Notes: generated from the sequence alone by a model not told the origin. A DNA stretch of 64,000 nucleotides from Nocardia sp. CY41 (GCF_009829325.1 NZ_VUOS01000015.1:62001-126000); one strand, 5' to 3'. Positions 45,926-55,818 are shown, counted from the stretch's first letter. Made by a program: numbers and translations.

Positions 45926-47794
45926 GTGCCACGGCGGACACTCGACTCGTTGGTGACCCAGGTCGCCTCTGAGCTCATGGGTGTGGACGCCACGACCATG
46001 GTCGCCGCCACCGAGCGGGTGCTCTCGCAGCTGGTCGAGTACTTCGACGTGGATTTCAGCTACGTGCGGCACACCGACCGGGAGCGGCGCGCGACCGTGC
46101 TCATCGCGGAGTGGCCGCACCGGCAGAACATCCCGGATCCCGACCCGCTCGGCGTGATCTACTTCGACGGCGCCGACCCTGTGTTCCGTGCCCTGGAGAA
46201 CGCGACCGAACCGATGGTCGCGCGCCCGACCCCGGAGTTCGCCGACTATCAGGAAACCGTCCGCCGCGGGTCCGGCATCGTGGGGGTGACCTCGGCTGCC
46301 GTGCCGCTGCTGTCGCGGGGCGAGCCGACCGGCGTGCTCGGATTCGTCAAGTCAGGCGATCGAGAGTGGAGCAATCGCGAACTCAACGTGCTCAAAGCCA
46401 TCGCCGCGCTGTTCGCCCAACTGCAGGCCAGGGTGGTCGCCGAGGAACGTCTCCGATATATCGCGCTGCACGACGACCTGACCGGGCTCGCGAATCGACG
46501 CGCGCTGCTCGAGCACATGGAAGAGCGATTACGCGCGGGCAGTCCCGGCCCGGTGGCCGCCTTCTTCCTCGACTTGGATCGCTTGAAAGCACTCAACGAT
46601 TTCCTCGGCCACACCGCCGGGGACAACTTCATCCGCACGTTGTCGACGCGGTTGCGGGAGAACCTGGACCCGAACGACATGATCGCCCGCCTGGGCGGCG
46701 ACGAATTCGTCATCGTGCCCGCCAAGCCGATGGACGCGGTGGCCGCCGAATACGAGGCGAACCGGATCCAGCAGCTGATCGCCCGGCGCGTCACCGTCGG
46801 CGGCGAGTCGGTCAGCCGGGGCGCCAGCGTCGGCGTGGCGCTCGGCTTCCCGGGTGAGACGACCGTCGCCGACGTGCTGCGACGCGCCGATCACGCGCTG
46901 CTGTCGGCGAAATCGGGCGGTGGCAACGGCGTTGCGGTGTTCACCGACACCATGCGCGCGCAATTCGAACTCCAGGACGACGTGGAGCTCAACCTGCGCG
47001 GCGCGGTCTCCGACGGCTCGCTGCTGCTGCACTACCAGCCCGAGGTCGACCTGCGCACGGGCCGCATCGTCGCGTTGGAGGCGCTGGTCCGCTGGCTGCA
47101 CCCGACCAGAGGGCTGCTGCCGCCCGCCGCGTTCGTCACCGTCGCCGAGGCCACGAACCTGGCCGGTGAGCTGGGGCGCTGGGTGATCCGGTCGGCGTGC
47201 GCGCAGTTCGCCGAGTGGCGCAGGCGCGGCCTGGCGGGCAATGTGGTGATGCGGATCAACGTGTCGCCGGTGCAGCTGGTCAGCCTCGATTTCGTCGAGC
47301 GCATCGAGGACATCCTGCGCCTGTTCGGCATCGACGGCAGCTCGGTGTGCCTGGAGATCACCGAGCACGTCGTCGTGCAGGACCTGGCCCGGACCCAGGT
47401 GACGCTGCGCGGGCTGAAGCGGATGGGCGTGCAGATCGCCATCGACGACTTCGGCACCGGCTACAGCTCGCTGTCGCATCTGAAGGCGCTGCCGGTGGAC
47501 GCGGTGAAGATCGACCGGGGCTTCGTGCAACGGCTCGGGGCCAGCACCGACGATCTGGCCATCGTGAAGTCCATCATCGGCCTGGCGGGCTCGTTCGGGC
47601 TGGGCGTGGTCGGCGAGGGCGTGGAGACGGCGGTCGCCGCGCGCACCCTGGTCGGCCTCGGGTGCTACCGCGCGCAGGGCTTCCTGATCGCGAAGCCGAT
47701 GCCCGCCGAGCAGGTCGAAGCGCACCTCGCCGCGGGGCGGATTCCGCTCGACCTCGATCTGCCCCGGACGGGGCGCGGGCTGCCCGCGCACTGA
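45926..47794 (+). CDS. GAF-GGDEF-EAL cyclic-di-GMP enzyme (Rv1354c-like)
   Basis: A 622-residue protein: an N-terminal GAF-like domain (about 1-160), a diguanylate cyclase domain with an intact GGDEF motif (ARLGGDEFVIV, about 258), and an EAL phosphodiesterase domain with EALVRW, ITEHVVVQDL, IDDFGTGYSSLSHL and VGEGVET intact. Both synthesis and hydrolysis of c-di-GMP are possible, as in mycobacterial DcpA/Rv1354c. The start is GTG at 45926 behind CGGAG; it lies 16 bases after moeY, so the three genes are one unit. No membrane helix. Confidence 0.92.
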   Translation: MPRRTLDSLVTQVASELMGVDATTMVAATERVLSQLVEYFDVDFSYVRHTDRERRATVLIAEWPHRQNIPDPDPLGVIYFDGADPVFRALENATEPMVARPTPEFADYQETVRRGSGIVGVTSAAVPLLSRGEPTGVLGFVKSGDREWSNRELNVLKAIAALFAQLQARVVAEERLRYIALHDDLTGLANRRALLEHMEERLRAGSPGPVAAFFLDLDRLKALNDFLGHTAGDNFIRTLSTRLRENLDPNDMIARLGGDEFVIVPAKPMDAVAAEYEANRIQQLIARRVTVGGESVSRGASVGVALGFPGETTVADVLRRADHALLSAKSGGGNGVAVFTDTMRAQFELQDDVELNLRGAVSDGSLLLHYQPEVDLRTGRIVALEALVRWLHPTRGLLPPAAFVTVAEATNLAGELGRWVIRSACAQFAEWRRRGLAGNVVMRINVSPVQLVSLDFVERIEDILRLFGIDGSSVCLEITEHVVVQDLARTQVTLRGLKRMGVQIAIDDFGTGYSSLSHLKALPVDAVKIDRGFVQRLGASTDDLAIVKSIIGLAGSFGLGVVGEGVETAVAARTLVGLGCYRAQGFLIAKPMPAEQVEAHLAAGRIPLDLDLPRTGRGLPAH

Positions 47795-47887
47795 GCGCAC
47801 TGCCGCAGCCGCCGGTTATCCGGTTCTTTCACGGCCGTTCACGCGTCGTTGGGCCCGGGTAACCCCGTCCGCTGCACGATCGGCCGA

Positions 47888-49015
47888 GTGCGCATAGTTC
47901 AGCTGGCGAACTTCTACGGCCCGCGTTCGGGTGGGCTGCGCACGGCGCTGCACCATCTGGGCGAAGGGTACGTCGCCGCCGGGCACGAGGTGGTGCTGAT
48001 CGTGCCGGGTCCGCGCCGGTCGGAGGAGATCCTGCCCACCGGGGTCGCACGCATCACGCTGCCTGCCTTGGCCATTCCATGGACCGGGGGTTACCGCGCC
48101 GCCGATCCCCGCCGGGTGGCCGACGTCCTGGACGGATTGCGGCCCGACGTGCTCGAGGTGTCGGATCGGCTGACACTGCGCGGTTTCGGGCGCTGGGCGC
48201 GACGGCGCGACGTGACCGGCGTGATGATCTCGCACGAGCGGCTCGACCGTCTGCTGGGCCAGGTGCTTCCCGGTCCGGTGGCGCGGCGCTGCGCCGACGT
48301 GGCCAACCGGCACACCGCCACCGACTACGACGTGATCGTGTGCACCACCAGGTTCGCGCGCGAGGAGTTCCTGCGCATCGGCGCGCGGAACGTGGAGCTG
48401 GTCCCGCTCGGGGTGGACCTCGACCTGTTCAACCCGCACCGGCGCGATCGCGGGCTGCGCGCCGATCTCGGCGTGCCCGGTCATCCGCTGCTGGTGCACT
48501 GCGGCCGGTTGTCGGTCGAGAAGCGGGTGGATCGCAGCATCGAAGCGGTCGGGGCGTTGCGCGCGGCGGGGATCGAAGCGCGGCTGATCGTCGCCGGGGA
48601 CGGTCCGCGCCGTGACGCGCTGCAACGGCGGGCCCGTGCGCTGGCCCCGCTGCCCGGCGGCGTGCCCGCCGTGCACTTCACCGGATTCATCTCCGAACGC
48701 GCGATGGTGGCCACACTGCTCGCCACCGCGGACGTCTCGCTGGCGCCGGGGCCGCACGAGACCTTCGGCCTGGCGGCACTGGAAGCGCTCGCGGCGGGCA
48801 CGCCCGTAGTGGCCAGCCGCTCCTCCGCGCTGGCCGACATCGTGACCGCCGACTGCGGCGCGGTGGCCGCCGATCATCACTCCGCCTTCGCGCGGGCGGT
48901 CAGCGATGTGCTGGCCATGCCGCAGGCCGGTCGCCGCAGGGCCGCGCGCAACCGCGCCGAGCAGTTCACCTGGCCGCGGGCCGTAGCGGGCATGCTGGCG
49001 GTGCTCGGTCGTTAG
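47888..49015 (+). CDS. pimC: Alpha-mannosyltransferase PimC
   Basis: A 375-residue GT4 glycosyltransferase of phosphatidylinositol mannoside synthesis. It begins VRIVQLANFYGPRSGGLRTALHHL and has SHERLDRLLGQVLP, VPLGVDLDLFNPHRR, HCGRLSVEKRVDRSIEA and the GT4 EX7E motif (HETFGLAALEAL). The sequence closely follows PimC of the M. tuberculosis complex, which adds the third mannose of PIM; that gene is patchily distributed in mycobacteria. GTG at 47888 chosen to match the family start. Confidence 0.9.
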   Translation: MRIVQLANFYGPRSGGLRTALHHLGEGYVAAGHEVVLIVPGPRRSEEILPTGVARITLPALAIPWTGGYRAADPRRVADVLDGLRPDVLEVSDRLTLRGFGRWARRRDVTGVMISHERLDRLLGQVLPGPVARRCADVANRHTATDYDVIVCTTRFAREEFLRIGARNVELVPLGVDLDLFNPHRRDRGLRADLGVPGHPLLVHCGRLSVEKRVDRSIEAVGALRAAGIEARLIVAGDGPRRDALQRRARALAPLPGGVPAVHFTGFISERAMVATLLATADVSLAPGPHETFGLAALEALAAGTPVVASRSSALADIVTADCGAVAADHHSAFARAVSDVLAMPQAGRRRAARNRAEQFTWPRAVAGMLAVLGR

Positions 49016-49121
49016 CGGCCTGCGACCGTCGGCTGGATTACCCTGCGGGGAACCGATTCGGCGATTCGAGATGGGATGCGCAGTGCTGGGTAGAGGTCGC
49101 GGGCGAGCGGGTCGCACGACG

Positions 49122-49961
49122 ATGCGCGAGGCGAAGGTTCTGATCACGGGAGCAGCGAGCGGCATCGGCCGGGCCACCGCGCTCGCCTCCGCCGCGGACG
49201 GCGCCGAACTGGTGCTCACCGACATCAATGCCGAGGGCCTGGACACCGCGGTGGCCGACATCCGCGCCGCGGGCGGTCGCGTCGCCCTGGCAGAAGCGCT
49301 GGACATCACCGACTACGACGCGGTGCGCGCCTTCGCCGACCGCGTGCACGCCGAACTGGGCAGTCTGGACGTCGTCATGAACATCGCGGGCACCTCGGTC
49401 TGGGGGACCGTGGAGAACCTGGAGCACAAGCACTGGCGGCGCATGGTCGAGGTCAACCTGATGGGGCCGATCCACGTCATCGAGACCTTCGTCCCGCCCA
49501 TGGTGCGCGCGGGCAAGGGCGGTGCGCTGGTCAACGTGTCGTCGGCGGCGGGCCTGCTCGCGCTGCCCTGGCACGCCGCCTACAGCGCGGCGAAATACGG
49601 CATTCGCGGCGTGTCGGAAGTACTGCGCTTCGACTTGGCGCAACACGGGATCACCGTGCATCTGGTGGCGCCCGGCGCGGTGAACACGCCGCTGGTGCGC
49701 AGTGTCGAGCTGGCCGGGGTGAACAAAGAGCATCCCAAGATCAAGCGGCTCACCGCGGCCTTCGCCGAGCATGCGGTGCCGCCGGAACGGGTGGCCACGG
49801 CGATTCTGCGCGGCATCGAGCGCAACCGCTTCCTGGTCTACAGCTCGTTCGACATCCGCTTCGGATACTGGTGGAAGCGCAAGTTCGCCTTTCCCTACGA
49901 GTTCGTGATGCGGCGCGCCAGCGCGCGGTTCAGCAGGCTGCTGGCTTCGACGGGCAATTGA
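49122..49961 (+). CDS. Short-chain dehydrogenase/reductase
   Basis: A 279-residue SDR: NAD(P) motif [15 protein letters not shown], the active-site Ser region [12 protein letters not shown] and YSAAKYG (Tyr and Lys catalytic), and PGAVNTP. The C-terminal extension ([24 protein letters not shown]) is basic and aromatic, common in membrane-associated actinobacterial SDRs. ATG at 49122 was preferred; GTG 49083 and ATG 49071 are alternatives. The 3' end overlaps soxR on the other strand by 32 bases. Substrate unknown. Confidence 0.88.
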   Translation: MREAKVLITGAASGIGRATALASAADGAELVLTDINAEGLDTAVADIRAAGGRVALAEALDITDYDAVRAFADRVHAELGSLDVVMNIAGTSVWGTVENLEHKHWRRMVEVNLMGPIHVIETFVPPMVRAGKGGALVNVSSAAGLLALPWHAAYSAAKYGIRGVSEVLRFDLAQHGITVHLVAPGAVNTPLVRSVELAGVNKEHPKIKRLTAAFAEHAVPPERVATAILRGIERNRFLVYSSFDIRFGYWWKRKFAFPYEFVMRRASARFSRLLASTGN

Positions 49962-50418
49962 GCTGCACGTCGAGCACGCGGGCGCCGGGACCGTCGGCGC
50001 CGAGCCGGTCGTGCTCGTTGACCAGGCGGCAGGTGCCCAGCGACAGGCAGCCGCAGCCGATGCAGCCGGTGAGGCTGTCGCGCAACCGGATCAGCTGGGT
50101 GATCCGGTCGTCGAGATCGGCGCGCCAAGTGGTGGACAACGTCTCCCAGTCGCGCCGGGTGGGGGTGCGCCCTTCGGGCAATTGATCGAGGGCGGCGCGG
50201 ATCTCGCTCAGCGGTATGCCGACGCGCTGGGAAATGCGGATGAAGGCTACGCGGCGCAAGGTCTCGCGGGCGTATCTGCGCTGGTTCCCGCTGGTGCGCC
50301 TGCTCGTGATGAGTCCTTCGCGTTCGTAGAAGTGCAACGCGGAGACCGCGACTCCACTACGCTCGGAGAGCTGCCCCGGGGTCAGCTCCTTCGCCCGCCA
50401 ATCGGCTGCTGTCGACAT
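49930..50418 (-). CDS. soxR: Redox-sensing MerR-family regulator SoxR
   Basis: A 162-residue SoxR. MerR-type DNA-binding domain ([26 protein letters not shown]) followed by the 2Fe-2S cluster motif [12 protein letters not shown] (CX2CXCX5C). SoxR responds to redox-cycling compounds. GGAGGAG precedes the ATG at 50418. A textbook SoxR box lies 19 bases upstream. Confidence 0.95.
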   Translation of the reverse strand: MSTAADWRAKELTPGQLSERSGVAVSALHFYEREGLITSRRTSGNQRRYARETLRRVAFIRISQRVGIPLSEIRAALDQLPEGRTPTRRDWETLSTTWRADLDDRITQLIRLRDSLTGCIGCGCLSLGTCRLVNEHDRLGADGPGARVLDVQLNCPSKPAAC

Positions 50419-50436
50419 GCACGCTCCTCCCAATCA

Positions 50437-50454
50437 CCTCAACAATACTTGAGG
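50437..50454. promoter_or_regulatory. SoxR box
   Basis: CCTCAACAATACTTGAGG is an 18-base dyad matching the SoxR operator form CCTCAA-N6-TTGAGG. It sits between divergent soxR and arcA, about 20 bases from soxR and 100 from arcA, so it could control soxR, arcA or both. Confidence 0.85.
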
Positions 50455-50553
50455 TTAGGGGGTGCCGGGACCGGATTCGCCGATCGCGCGCCGATCGGCA
50501 TCCGAAGCCGGGATTTCCGTGCTCTCCGGGCCGCGGCGCACTACGGTTCGATC

Positions 50554-51810
50554 ATGGGAGCAGATGCTGTGTCCGCGCGGGAGGGTGCGCGTTTGGCCGT
50601 GACGTCCGAGGTGGGCGCGCTACGTACGGTGCTGCTGCACCGGCCGGGCAACGAGCTGCGCAGGCTGACCCCGCGCAACAACGATCAGCTGCTGTTCGAC
50701 GGCATCCCATGGGTGGAGCGCGCGCAGCAGGAGCACGACACGTTCGCCGAGGTGCTGCGCAGCCGAGGCACCGAGGTGCTGTTGTTGTCGGACCTGCTCG
50801 CGGAGACCATCGCGGTCAGCGGCGCGGCCCGCATCCAGGGCATCTCCGCCGCGGTGGACGCGCGCAGGCTCGGCCACACCCTGGCCGACGAACTCGCCGG
50901 CTTCCTGCGCGGCGTGCCGGCCAGGGAGCTGGCCGAGATCCTGATGGCCGGGATGACCTTCGACGAATTGCCCTTCGGGCCCGACCACACCTCGCTGGTC
51001 CGCCGCATGCACCACGGCGGCGACTTCGTCATCGACCCGCTGCCGAATCTGCTGTTCACCAGGGACTCCTCGTTCTGGGTCGGTCCGCGCGTCGCGATCA
51101 CCTCCCTCGCGCTGCCCGCCCGCGGCAGGGAGACCTCGCTGACCGATCTCATCTACGCCTTCCATCCCCGATTCCTCGGGGTGCGCCGCGCCTACGAATC
51201 GCATACCGCTCCCATCGAAGGGGGTGACGTCCTGCTGCTGTCGGAGGGCGTGGTCGCGGTGGGCGTCGGCGAGCGCACCTCGCCCGCGGGCGCGGAAGCC
51301 TTGGCGCGCAGCCTGTTCGACGACGACCTCGCACACACCGTGCTCGTGGTGCCGATCGCGCAGACTCGCGCGACCATGCACCTGGACACGGTGTGCACCA
51401 TGGTCGACGCGGATGCCGTCGTGATGTATCCGGCGGTGCGCGAATCATTGTGCGCCTTCACGATCCGCAAGGAGGACGACTACGGCGGACGGCTCGGCAG
51501 CGGACGGGTCGGCATCAGCGGCCCCGACCCGTTCCTGCCCGCGGCGGCCGAGGCCATGGGCATCGGCAAGCTGCGGGTGATCGACACCGGGCTGGACGGG
51601 GTCACCGCCGAACGCGAGCAGTGGGACGACGGCAACAACACGCTCGCCCTCGCGCCCGGTGTGGTGGTCGCCTATGAGCGCAATGAGATGACGAACGCCA
51701 GGCTGGAGGACGCGGGTATCGAGGTGCTGCGCATTCCCGGTTCCGAATTGGGCTCCGGCCGCGGCGGCCCACGGTGCCTGTCGTGTCCGCTCTCCCGCGA
51801 CGACTTGTGA
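50554..51810 (+). CDS. arcA: Arginine deiminase
   Basis: A 418-residue arginine deiminase converting arginine to citrulline and ammonia. Motifs: [56 protein letters not shown] and the C-terminal [15 protein letters not shown] with the catalytic Cys. The rest of the ADI pathway (arcB, arcC) is not adjacent, so it may act alone in arginine catabolism or acid tolerance. ATG at 50554; GTG at 50569 also possible. A GntR gene begins at its 3' end. Confidence 0.93.
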   Translation: MGADAVSAREGARLAVTSEVGALRTVLLHRPGNELRRLTPRNNDQLLFDGIPWVERAQQEHDTFAEVLRSRGTEVLLLSDLLAETIAVSGAARIQGISAAVDARRLGHTLADELAGFLRGVPARELAEILMAGMTFDELPFGPDHTSLVRRMHHGGDFVIDPLPNLLFTRDSSFWVGPRVAITSLALPARGRETSLTDLIYAFHPRFLGVRRAYESHTAPIEGGDVLLLSEGVVAVGVGERTSPAGAEALARSLFDDDLAHTVLVVPIAQTRATMHLDTVCTMVDADAVVMYPAVRESLCAFTIRKEDDYGGRLGSGRVGISGPDPFLPAAAEAMGIGKLRVIDTGLDGVTAEREQWDDGNNTLALAPGVVVAYERNEMTNARLEDAGIEVLRIPGSELGSGRGGPRCLSCPLSRDDL

Positions 51811-51818
51811 GCGCGGGC

Positions 51819-52178
51819 ATGTTCACTGTCACGGTCTCGCACGAATCCGCAGTGCCGCCTTACGAGCAGCTCCGCCTCGGCATCATCGCCCAGGTGCGTT
51901 CCGGCGAACTCACGGCCGGAACCAAGATCCCGACCGTCCGCGCTCTGGCCGCGCAACTGGGTCTCGCCCCCAACACGGTGGCCCGCGCCTACCGCGAGCT
52001 GGAGGCCGACGGCGTGGTGGAAACCCGCGGCAGGCAAGGCTCGTTCATCGCGTCGTCCGGTGACCCGACCCGGGACGTGGCGGGCCGCGCGGCCACCGCC
52101 TACGTCGCCACGGTGCGCAGGCTGGGCCTGGACGACGCTACCGCCCTGCGCTACGTGCAGGCGGCACTGGAAGGTTGA
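51819..52178 (+). CDS. GntR-family (YtrA-like) regulator
   Basis: A 119-residue regulator with only the winged helix-turn-helix (PPYEQLRLGIIAQVRSGELTAGTKIPTVRALAAQLGLAPNTVARAYRELEADGVVETRGRQGSF) and a short C-terminus, as in the YtrA subgroup. It starts eight bases after arcA, or at the GTG at 51807 with a GTGA overlap. YtrA members often control neighbouring ABC transporter genes, but none is present here; co-transcription with arcA is the likely arrangement. Confidence 0.88.
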   Translation: MFTVTVSHESAVPPYEQLRLGIIAQVRSGELTAGTKIPTVRALAAQLGLAPNTVARAYRELEADGVVETRGRQGSFIASSGDPTRDVAGRAATAYVATVRRLGLDDATALRYVQAALEG

Positions 52179-52179
52179 G

Positions 52180-53805
52180 CTACCTCCAGCTGGGCAGCCA
52201 GAGATGGTCGTGCCAGTTGCCCGGCGTGATCGGCAGGGCGGTGAGAATCGGCCACAGCCAGATGAAGTTGGCGATCACCAGGCCCAGGTAGAGGCAGACC
52301 GCGAGCAGTCCGAGACTGCGCCGTTCGTTCGGCGGGGCGGGCAGGTAGGTCCCGGCGGGGCTGCGCGGAATGGTGCTCGGGCGCGCCGGGCCCAGCACGT
52401 CGCCCAGCACCAGCGCCACGCCCATCACCAGGAACGGGGCCATCGGGACGGCGTAGAAGTAGTACATCTGCCGATCGAGCGTGGCGAACCAGGGCAGCAG
52501 GGCGGCGCCGTAGCCGACCAGTACCACGCCGTAGCGCCAGTCGCGACGGACCACCGCGCGCCACAGCATCCAGGCCAGGACCGGGAACGCGACCCACCAG
52601 ATGGCGGGCGTCCCGATCAGCATCACGGCCTTCACGCACTGGGCCTGGCCGCAACCGGAGACGCCGTTGTCGGCGTAGTAGTACAGCATCGGCCGCAAGC
52701 CCATGGGCCAGGTCCACGGCTTGGACTCCCAGGGGTGATGATTGCCCGCCGAATTGGTCAGCTCGGTGTGGAACTCCAGTGATCTGGCGTTGAAGTACCA
52801 CAGCGAGCGCAACGCACCCGGCACCACATGCGACCAGAAGCCGCCGGTACCGATCGGGTCGGTCGGCGCCGAAGGATTGCCCGGCATATACCGGTACACG
52901 CCTGTCTCGCTCGCGAACCAGGCCCAGTAGCTCGCCAGGTAGACGCCGAGGGGCACCAGAACCAGCGCGTAGAGCGCGGGTCCGACATCGCGCAGCGCGA
53001 CGCCGAGCCAAGGGCGGCGCACCCCGTAGATCCGCCGGGCCGAGAGGTCGAAGTAGACGCTCATCAGGCCGAAGGCGGCGATGAAATAGATCCCGGACCA
53101 TTTGGTTCCGCAAGCCAGGCCGAGCAGCACGCCCGCGCCGAAGCGCCACCAGCGCACCCCGAGGCGCGGTCCATGATCCGTCACGCCGATCCGGCCCTGC
53201 GCGTCCGCGCGCGCGAACCGGGCGAGGACCTCGTCGCGGTCGACGATCAGGCAGCCGAAGGCGGCGGTGACGAACAGCGCCATGAAGATGTCGAGCATGC
53301 CGATGCGCGAGGAGACGAACGTGAGGCCGTCGGCGATCAACAGGATGCCCGCGATCGCGCCGATCAAGGTGGAGCGCGCCAGCCGGCGCACGATCCGGAT
53401 CACCAGCAGCACCAGCGCGGTTCCGGCGAGCGCGGCGGTGAACCGCCAGCCCCAGCCGTTGTAGCCGAACATCGCCTCGCCGATCGCGATGAACTGCTTG
53501 CCGACCGGCGGATGCACCACCAGCCCGTAGCCGGGATTGTCCTCCACCCAGCCGCCGGTGAGCATCTGCCAGGCCTGCGGGGCATAGTGCTTCTCGTCGA
53601 ACACGGGCGTGCCCGCGTCGGTCGGGTAGTTGAGCATCGTGAAGCGCGTCACCGCGGCGATCGCGGTGAGGAAGGCCGTCACCAGCCAGCCGCGCAGGCG
53701 GTCGGTCGGCCCGGAGTCCAGCGGCGGCCGCAGCGGTCCCGGGCTCGACCAGGAGGGCACGGTTGTGAACCGTGCGGTCGCGCGCTGGTCGGTCACCTGG
53801 GTCAC
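52180..53805 (-). CDS. pmt: Polyprenyl-phosphate-mannose protein O-mannosyltransferase
   Basis: A 541-residue GT39 membrane enzyme with about 11 transmembrane helices, corresponding to Rv1002c. The first luminal loop has the catalytic acid motif FDEKHYAPQAWQML, and VHPPVGKQFIAIGEAMFG follows. It transfers mannose from decaprenyl-phosphate-mannose to secreted proteins during Sec export. Downstream conserved motifs include HPWESKPWTWPMGLRPMLYYY. It is divergent from rsmI as in mycobacteria (Rv1002c/Rv1003). Confidence 0.93.
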   Translation of the reverse strand: MTQVTDQRATARFTTVPSWSSPGPLRPPLDSGPTDRLRGWLVTAFLTAIAAVTRFTMLNYPTDAGTPVFDEKHYAPQAWQMLTGGWVEDNPGYGLVVHPPVGKQFIAIGEAMFGYNGWGWRFTAALAGTALVLLVIRIVRRLARSTLIGAIAGILLIADGLTFVSSRIGMLDIFMALFVTAAFGCLIVDRDEVLARFARADAQGRIGVTDHGPRLGVRWWRFGAGVLLGLACGTKWSGIYFIAAFGLMSVYFDLSARRIYGVRRPWLGVALRDVGPALYALVLVPLGVYLASYWAWFASETGVYRYMPGNPSAPTDPIGTGGFWSHVVPGALRSLWYFNARSLEFHTELTNSAGNHHPWESKPWTWPMGLRPMLYYYADNGVSGCGQAQCVKAVMLIGTPAIWWVAFPVLAWMLWRAVVRRDWRYGVVLVGYGAALLPWFATLDRQMYYFYAVPMAPFLVMGVALVLGDVLGPARPSTIPRSPAGTYLPAPPNERRSLGLLAVCLYLGLVIANFIWLWPILTALPITPGNWHDHLWLPSWR

Positions 53806-54105
53806 GCCCCGATCGTATGCTGCGCCGCCTGCCCGGGTCTTCAGGCCGTACCAGTTGGGTGGTTCGGGATTCGCGTTCAGGGTTTTACGTGGGGTGCCGC
53901 CGTAGTTTTGGGCGTACCCGAGGAGTTACCCATGGATCGGGCCCGACAGATTTCGTGGTCGGCTGCGGGCGTGAGCGAGACTTGTCTCGAAGGCGTGAAG
54001 GCTGTCGAACCTCGTTGCCGCCGGTATCTGCTGGGGTCGGTGGCGCCGCTGGATAGGCTGCGGGTGGGCGGTTGTCGCCGGGTACGTTATGCGGACAGGA
54101 GTGCG
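53806..54105. other. Divergent promoter region of pmt and rsmI
   Basis: 300 bases with no supported gene. The frame upstream of rsmI stays open but has no family similarity; CAGGAG directly before the GTG at 54106 marks the real start. No operator recognised. Confidence 0.45.
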
Positions 54106-54954
54106 GTGGCTTACGAGACGGCGGGCGGGCTGGTGCTCGCGGCGACGCCGATGGGTGACGTCGGTGACGCCTCGCAGCGGCTGCGCGAAGCGCTGGCGAC
54201 GGCCGATGTCGTCGCCGCCGAGGACACGCGCCGCACCAGGGCGCTGGCCAAGGCGCTCGGCGTCGAGATCTCCGGCCGGGTGGTCAGTTTCTACGATCAC
54301 GTCGAGACCGCCCGGATTCCGGCGCTGCTCGACGACATCGCCGACGGCCGCACGGTGCTGCTGGTGACCGATGCGGGCATGCCGTCGGTGAGCGATCCCG
54401 GCTACCGCATGGTGGCGGCGTGCGTGGAGCGCGACCTGCCGGTGACGTGCCTGCCGGGTCCGTCAGCGGTGACCACGGCGCTCGCGCTGTCGGCCGTGCC
54501 GGTGGAACGGTTCTGCTTCGACGGATTCGCGCCGCGGAAATCCGGCCAGCGCCGGGAATGGTTGCGCACTTTGGCGGCGGAATCGCGTGCCTGCGTGTTC
54601 TTCGAGGCGCCGCATCGGCTCGCCGACTGCCTGGCCGACGCGGTCGAGATCCTCGGCCCGGACCGTCGCGCCGCCGTCTGCCGGGAGCTGACCAAGACCT
54701 ACGAGGAAGTGGTTCGCGGCACCTTGGCCGAATTGGCCGAGTGGGCGGTCGAGGGCGCGCGCGGCGAGATCACCGTGGTGCTCGCGGGCGCCCGGCCTGC
54801 CTCCGCCGACCCCGCGGACCTGGTCGCCGCCGTCGAAACCCTGACCGCCACCGGCGTCCGCCTCAAGGACGCTTGCGGCGAGGTCGCCGCCGCCCACGCC
54901 GTCTCCCGCCGCGAACTCTACGACGCGGTTCTCACCGCGCGCCGCGGCTCCTAG
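54106..54954 (+). CDS. rsmI: 16S rRNA 2'-O-ribose C1402 methyltransferase
   Basis: A 282-residue tetrapyrrole-methylase-fold enzyme: LVLAATPMGDVGDASQRLREAL, AEDTRRTRALAKALG, TDAGMPSVSDPGYRMV, CLPGPSAVTTALALSAVPVERFCFDGFAPRK and VCRELTKTYEEVVRG are RsmI signatures. GTG at 54106 follows CAGGAG. It methylates C1402 of 16S rRNA for decoding accuracy. Confidence 0.94.
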   Translation: MAYETAGGLVLAATPMGDVGDASQRLREALATADVVAAEDTRRTRALAKALGVEISGRVVSFYDHVETARIPALLDDIADGRTVLLVTDAGMPSVSDPGYRMVAACVERDLPVTCLPGPSAVTTALALSAVPVERFCFDGFAPRKSGQRREWLRTLAAESRACVFFEAPHRLADCLADAVEILGPDRRAAVCRELTKTYEEVVRGTLAELAEWAVEGARGEITVVLAGARPASADPADLVAAVETLTATGVRLKDACGEVAAAHAVSRRELYDAVLTARRGS

Positions 54955-55022
54955 CCCCGCTGTGAGGTGTCGCTCCGCGCGGGTGGTCGACCCGGGGTGC
55001 GGCGGCGGGCATGATCATCGGT

Positions 55023-55775
55023 ATGACTTCTCTGGAGAGCAAGGCCACGACGTTTCTCGGGTTGCACGTGCCGGGGGATCCGGGGGTCTTCCCGACGGTG
55101 TGGGATGCCTGGTCCGCGAAAGTCGCTGTGGCGGCTGGCTTTCCGGCGCTGACGGTGGGTAGTCATCCACTGGCCGACTCGATCGGACGCGCGGACGGCG
55201 AGGGGATGACGTTCGACGAGTCGCTGACCCGGGTCCGGCAGATCACCGCGGCGGTGGACGTTCCGGTGTCGGTGGACATCGAGTCGGGCTACGGGGAGGA
55301 TCCCGCGCGGCTGGTCGAGGGCCTGCTCGAGGCGGGGGCGATCGGACTGAACATCGAGGACACCGTGCACAGCGAAGGCAAGCGCCTGCGTACGGCGCAG
55401 GAACACGCCGATCTCGTGCACGGCCTCCGCAAAGCCGCCGACGCGACGGGCGTGCACCTGGTGATCAACGCGCGCACCGACCTCCTCCTGCGCCAGGACG
55501 GCGACGAGGCCGACCGGGTGGACCGCGCCATCGAGCGGCTGAAGCTGGCCGCCGAGGCGGGCGCGGACGTGCTGTTCCCGGTGGGTCGCCACGCCGACGC
55601 CGACATGCGCCGCCTGACCGGTGAACTGCCGCTGCCGATCAGCGCGACGGTCCTCCCGGATCAGGCCGACAAGGCCGCCCTCGCCGACCAAGGCGTCGCG
55701 CGGATCACCTTCGGTCCGTTCCTGCAGGCCGCGCTGACCAGGGAGATCGACACGCTGCTCGACCGCTGGAAGTGA
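55023..55775 (+). CDS. PEP mutase / isocitrate lyase family enzyme
   Basis: A 250-residue TIM-barrel enzyme: FPTVWDAWSAKVAVAAGFPALTVGS, VPVSVDIESGYG (metal-binding Asp), GLNIEDTVH, INARTDLLL and PISATVLP. It belongs to the PEP phosphonomutase / 2-methylisocitrate lyase-like superfamily, group of Rv1998c. The Cys of the catalytic KKCGH loop of true isocitrate lyases is not present, so the activity is open (oxaloacetate decarboxylase or C-C lyase). ATG at 55023. Confidence 0.88.
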   Translation: MTSLESKATTFLGLHVPGDPGVFPTVWDAWSAKVAVAAGFPALTVGSHPLADSIGRADGEGMTFDESLTRVRQITAAVDVPVSVDIESGYGEDPARLVEGLLEAGAIGLNIEDTVHSEGKRLRTAQEHADLVHGLRKAADATGVHLVINARTDLLLRQDGDEADRVDRAIERLKLAAEAGADVLFPVGRHADADMRRLTGELPLPISATVLPDQADKAALADQGVARITFGPFLQAALTREIDTLLDRWK

Positions 55776-55818
55776 CTTGGTTCGGCGTGCGCGGCATTCG
55801 GTCGCCGGGCCGACCGAG

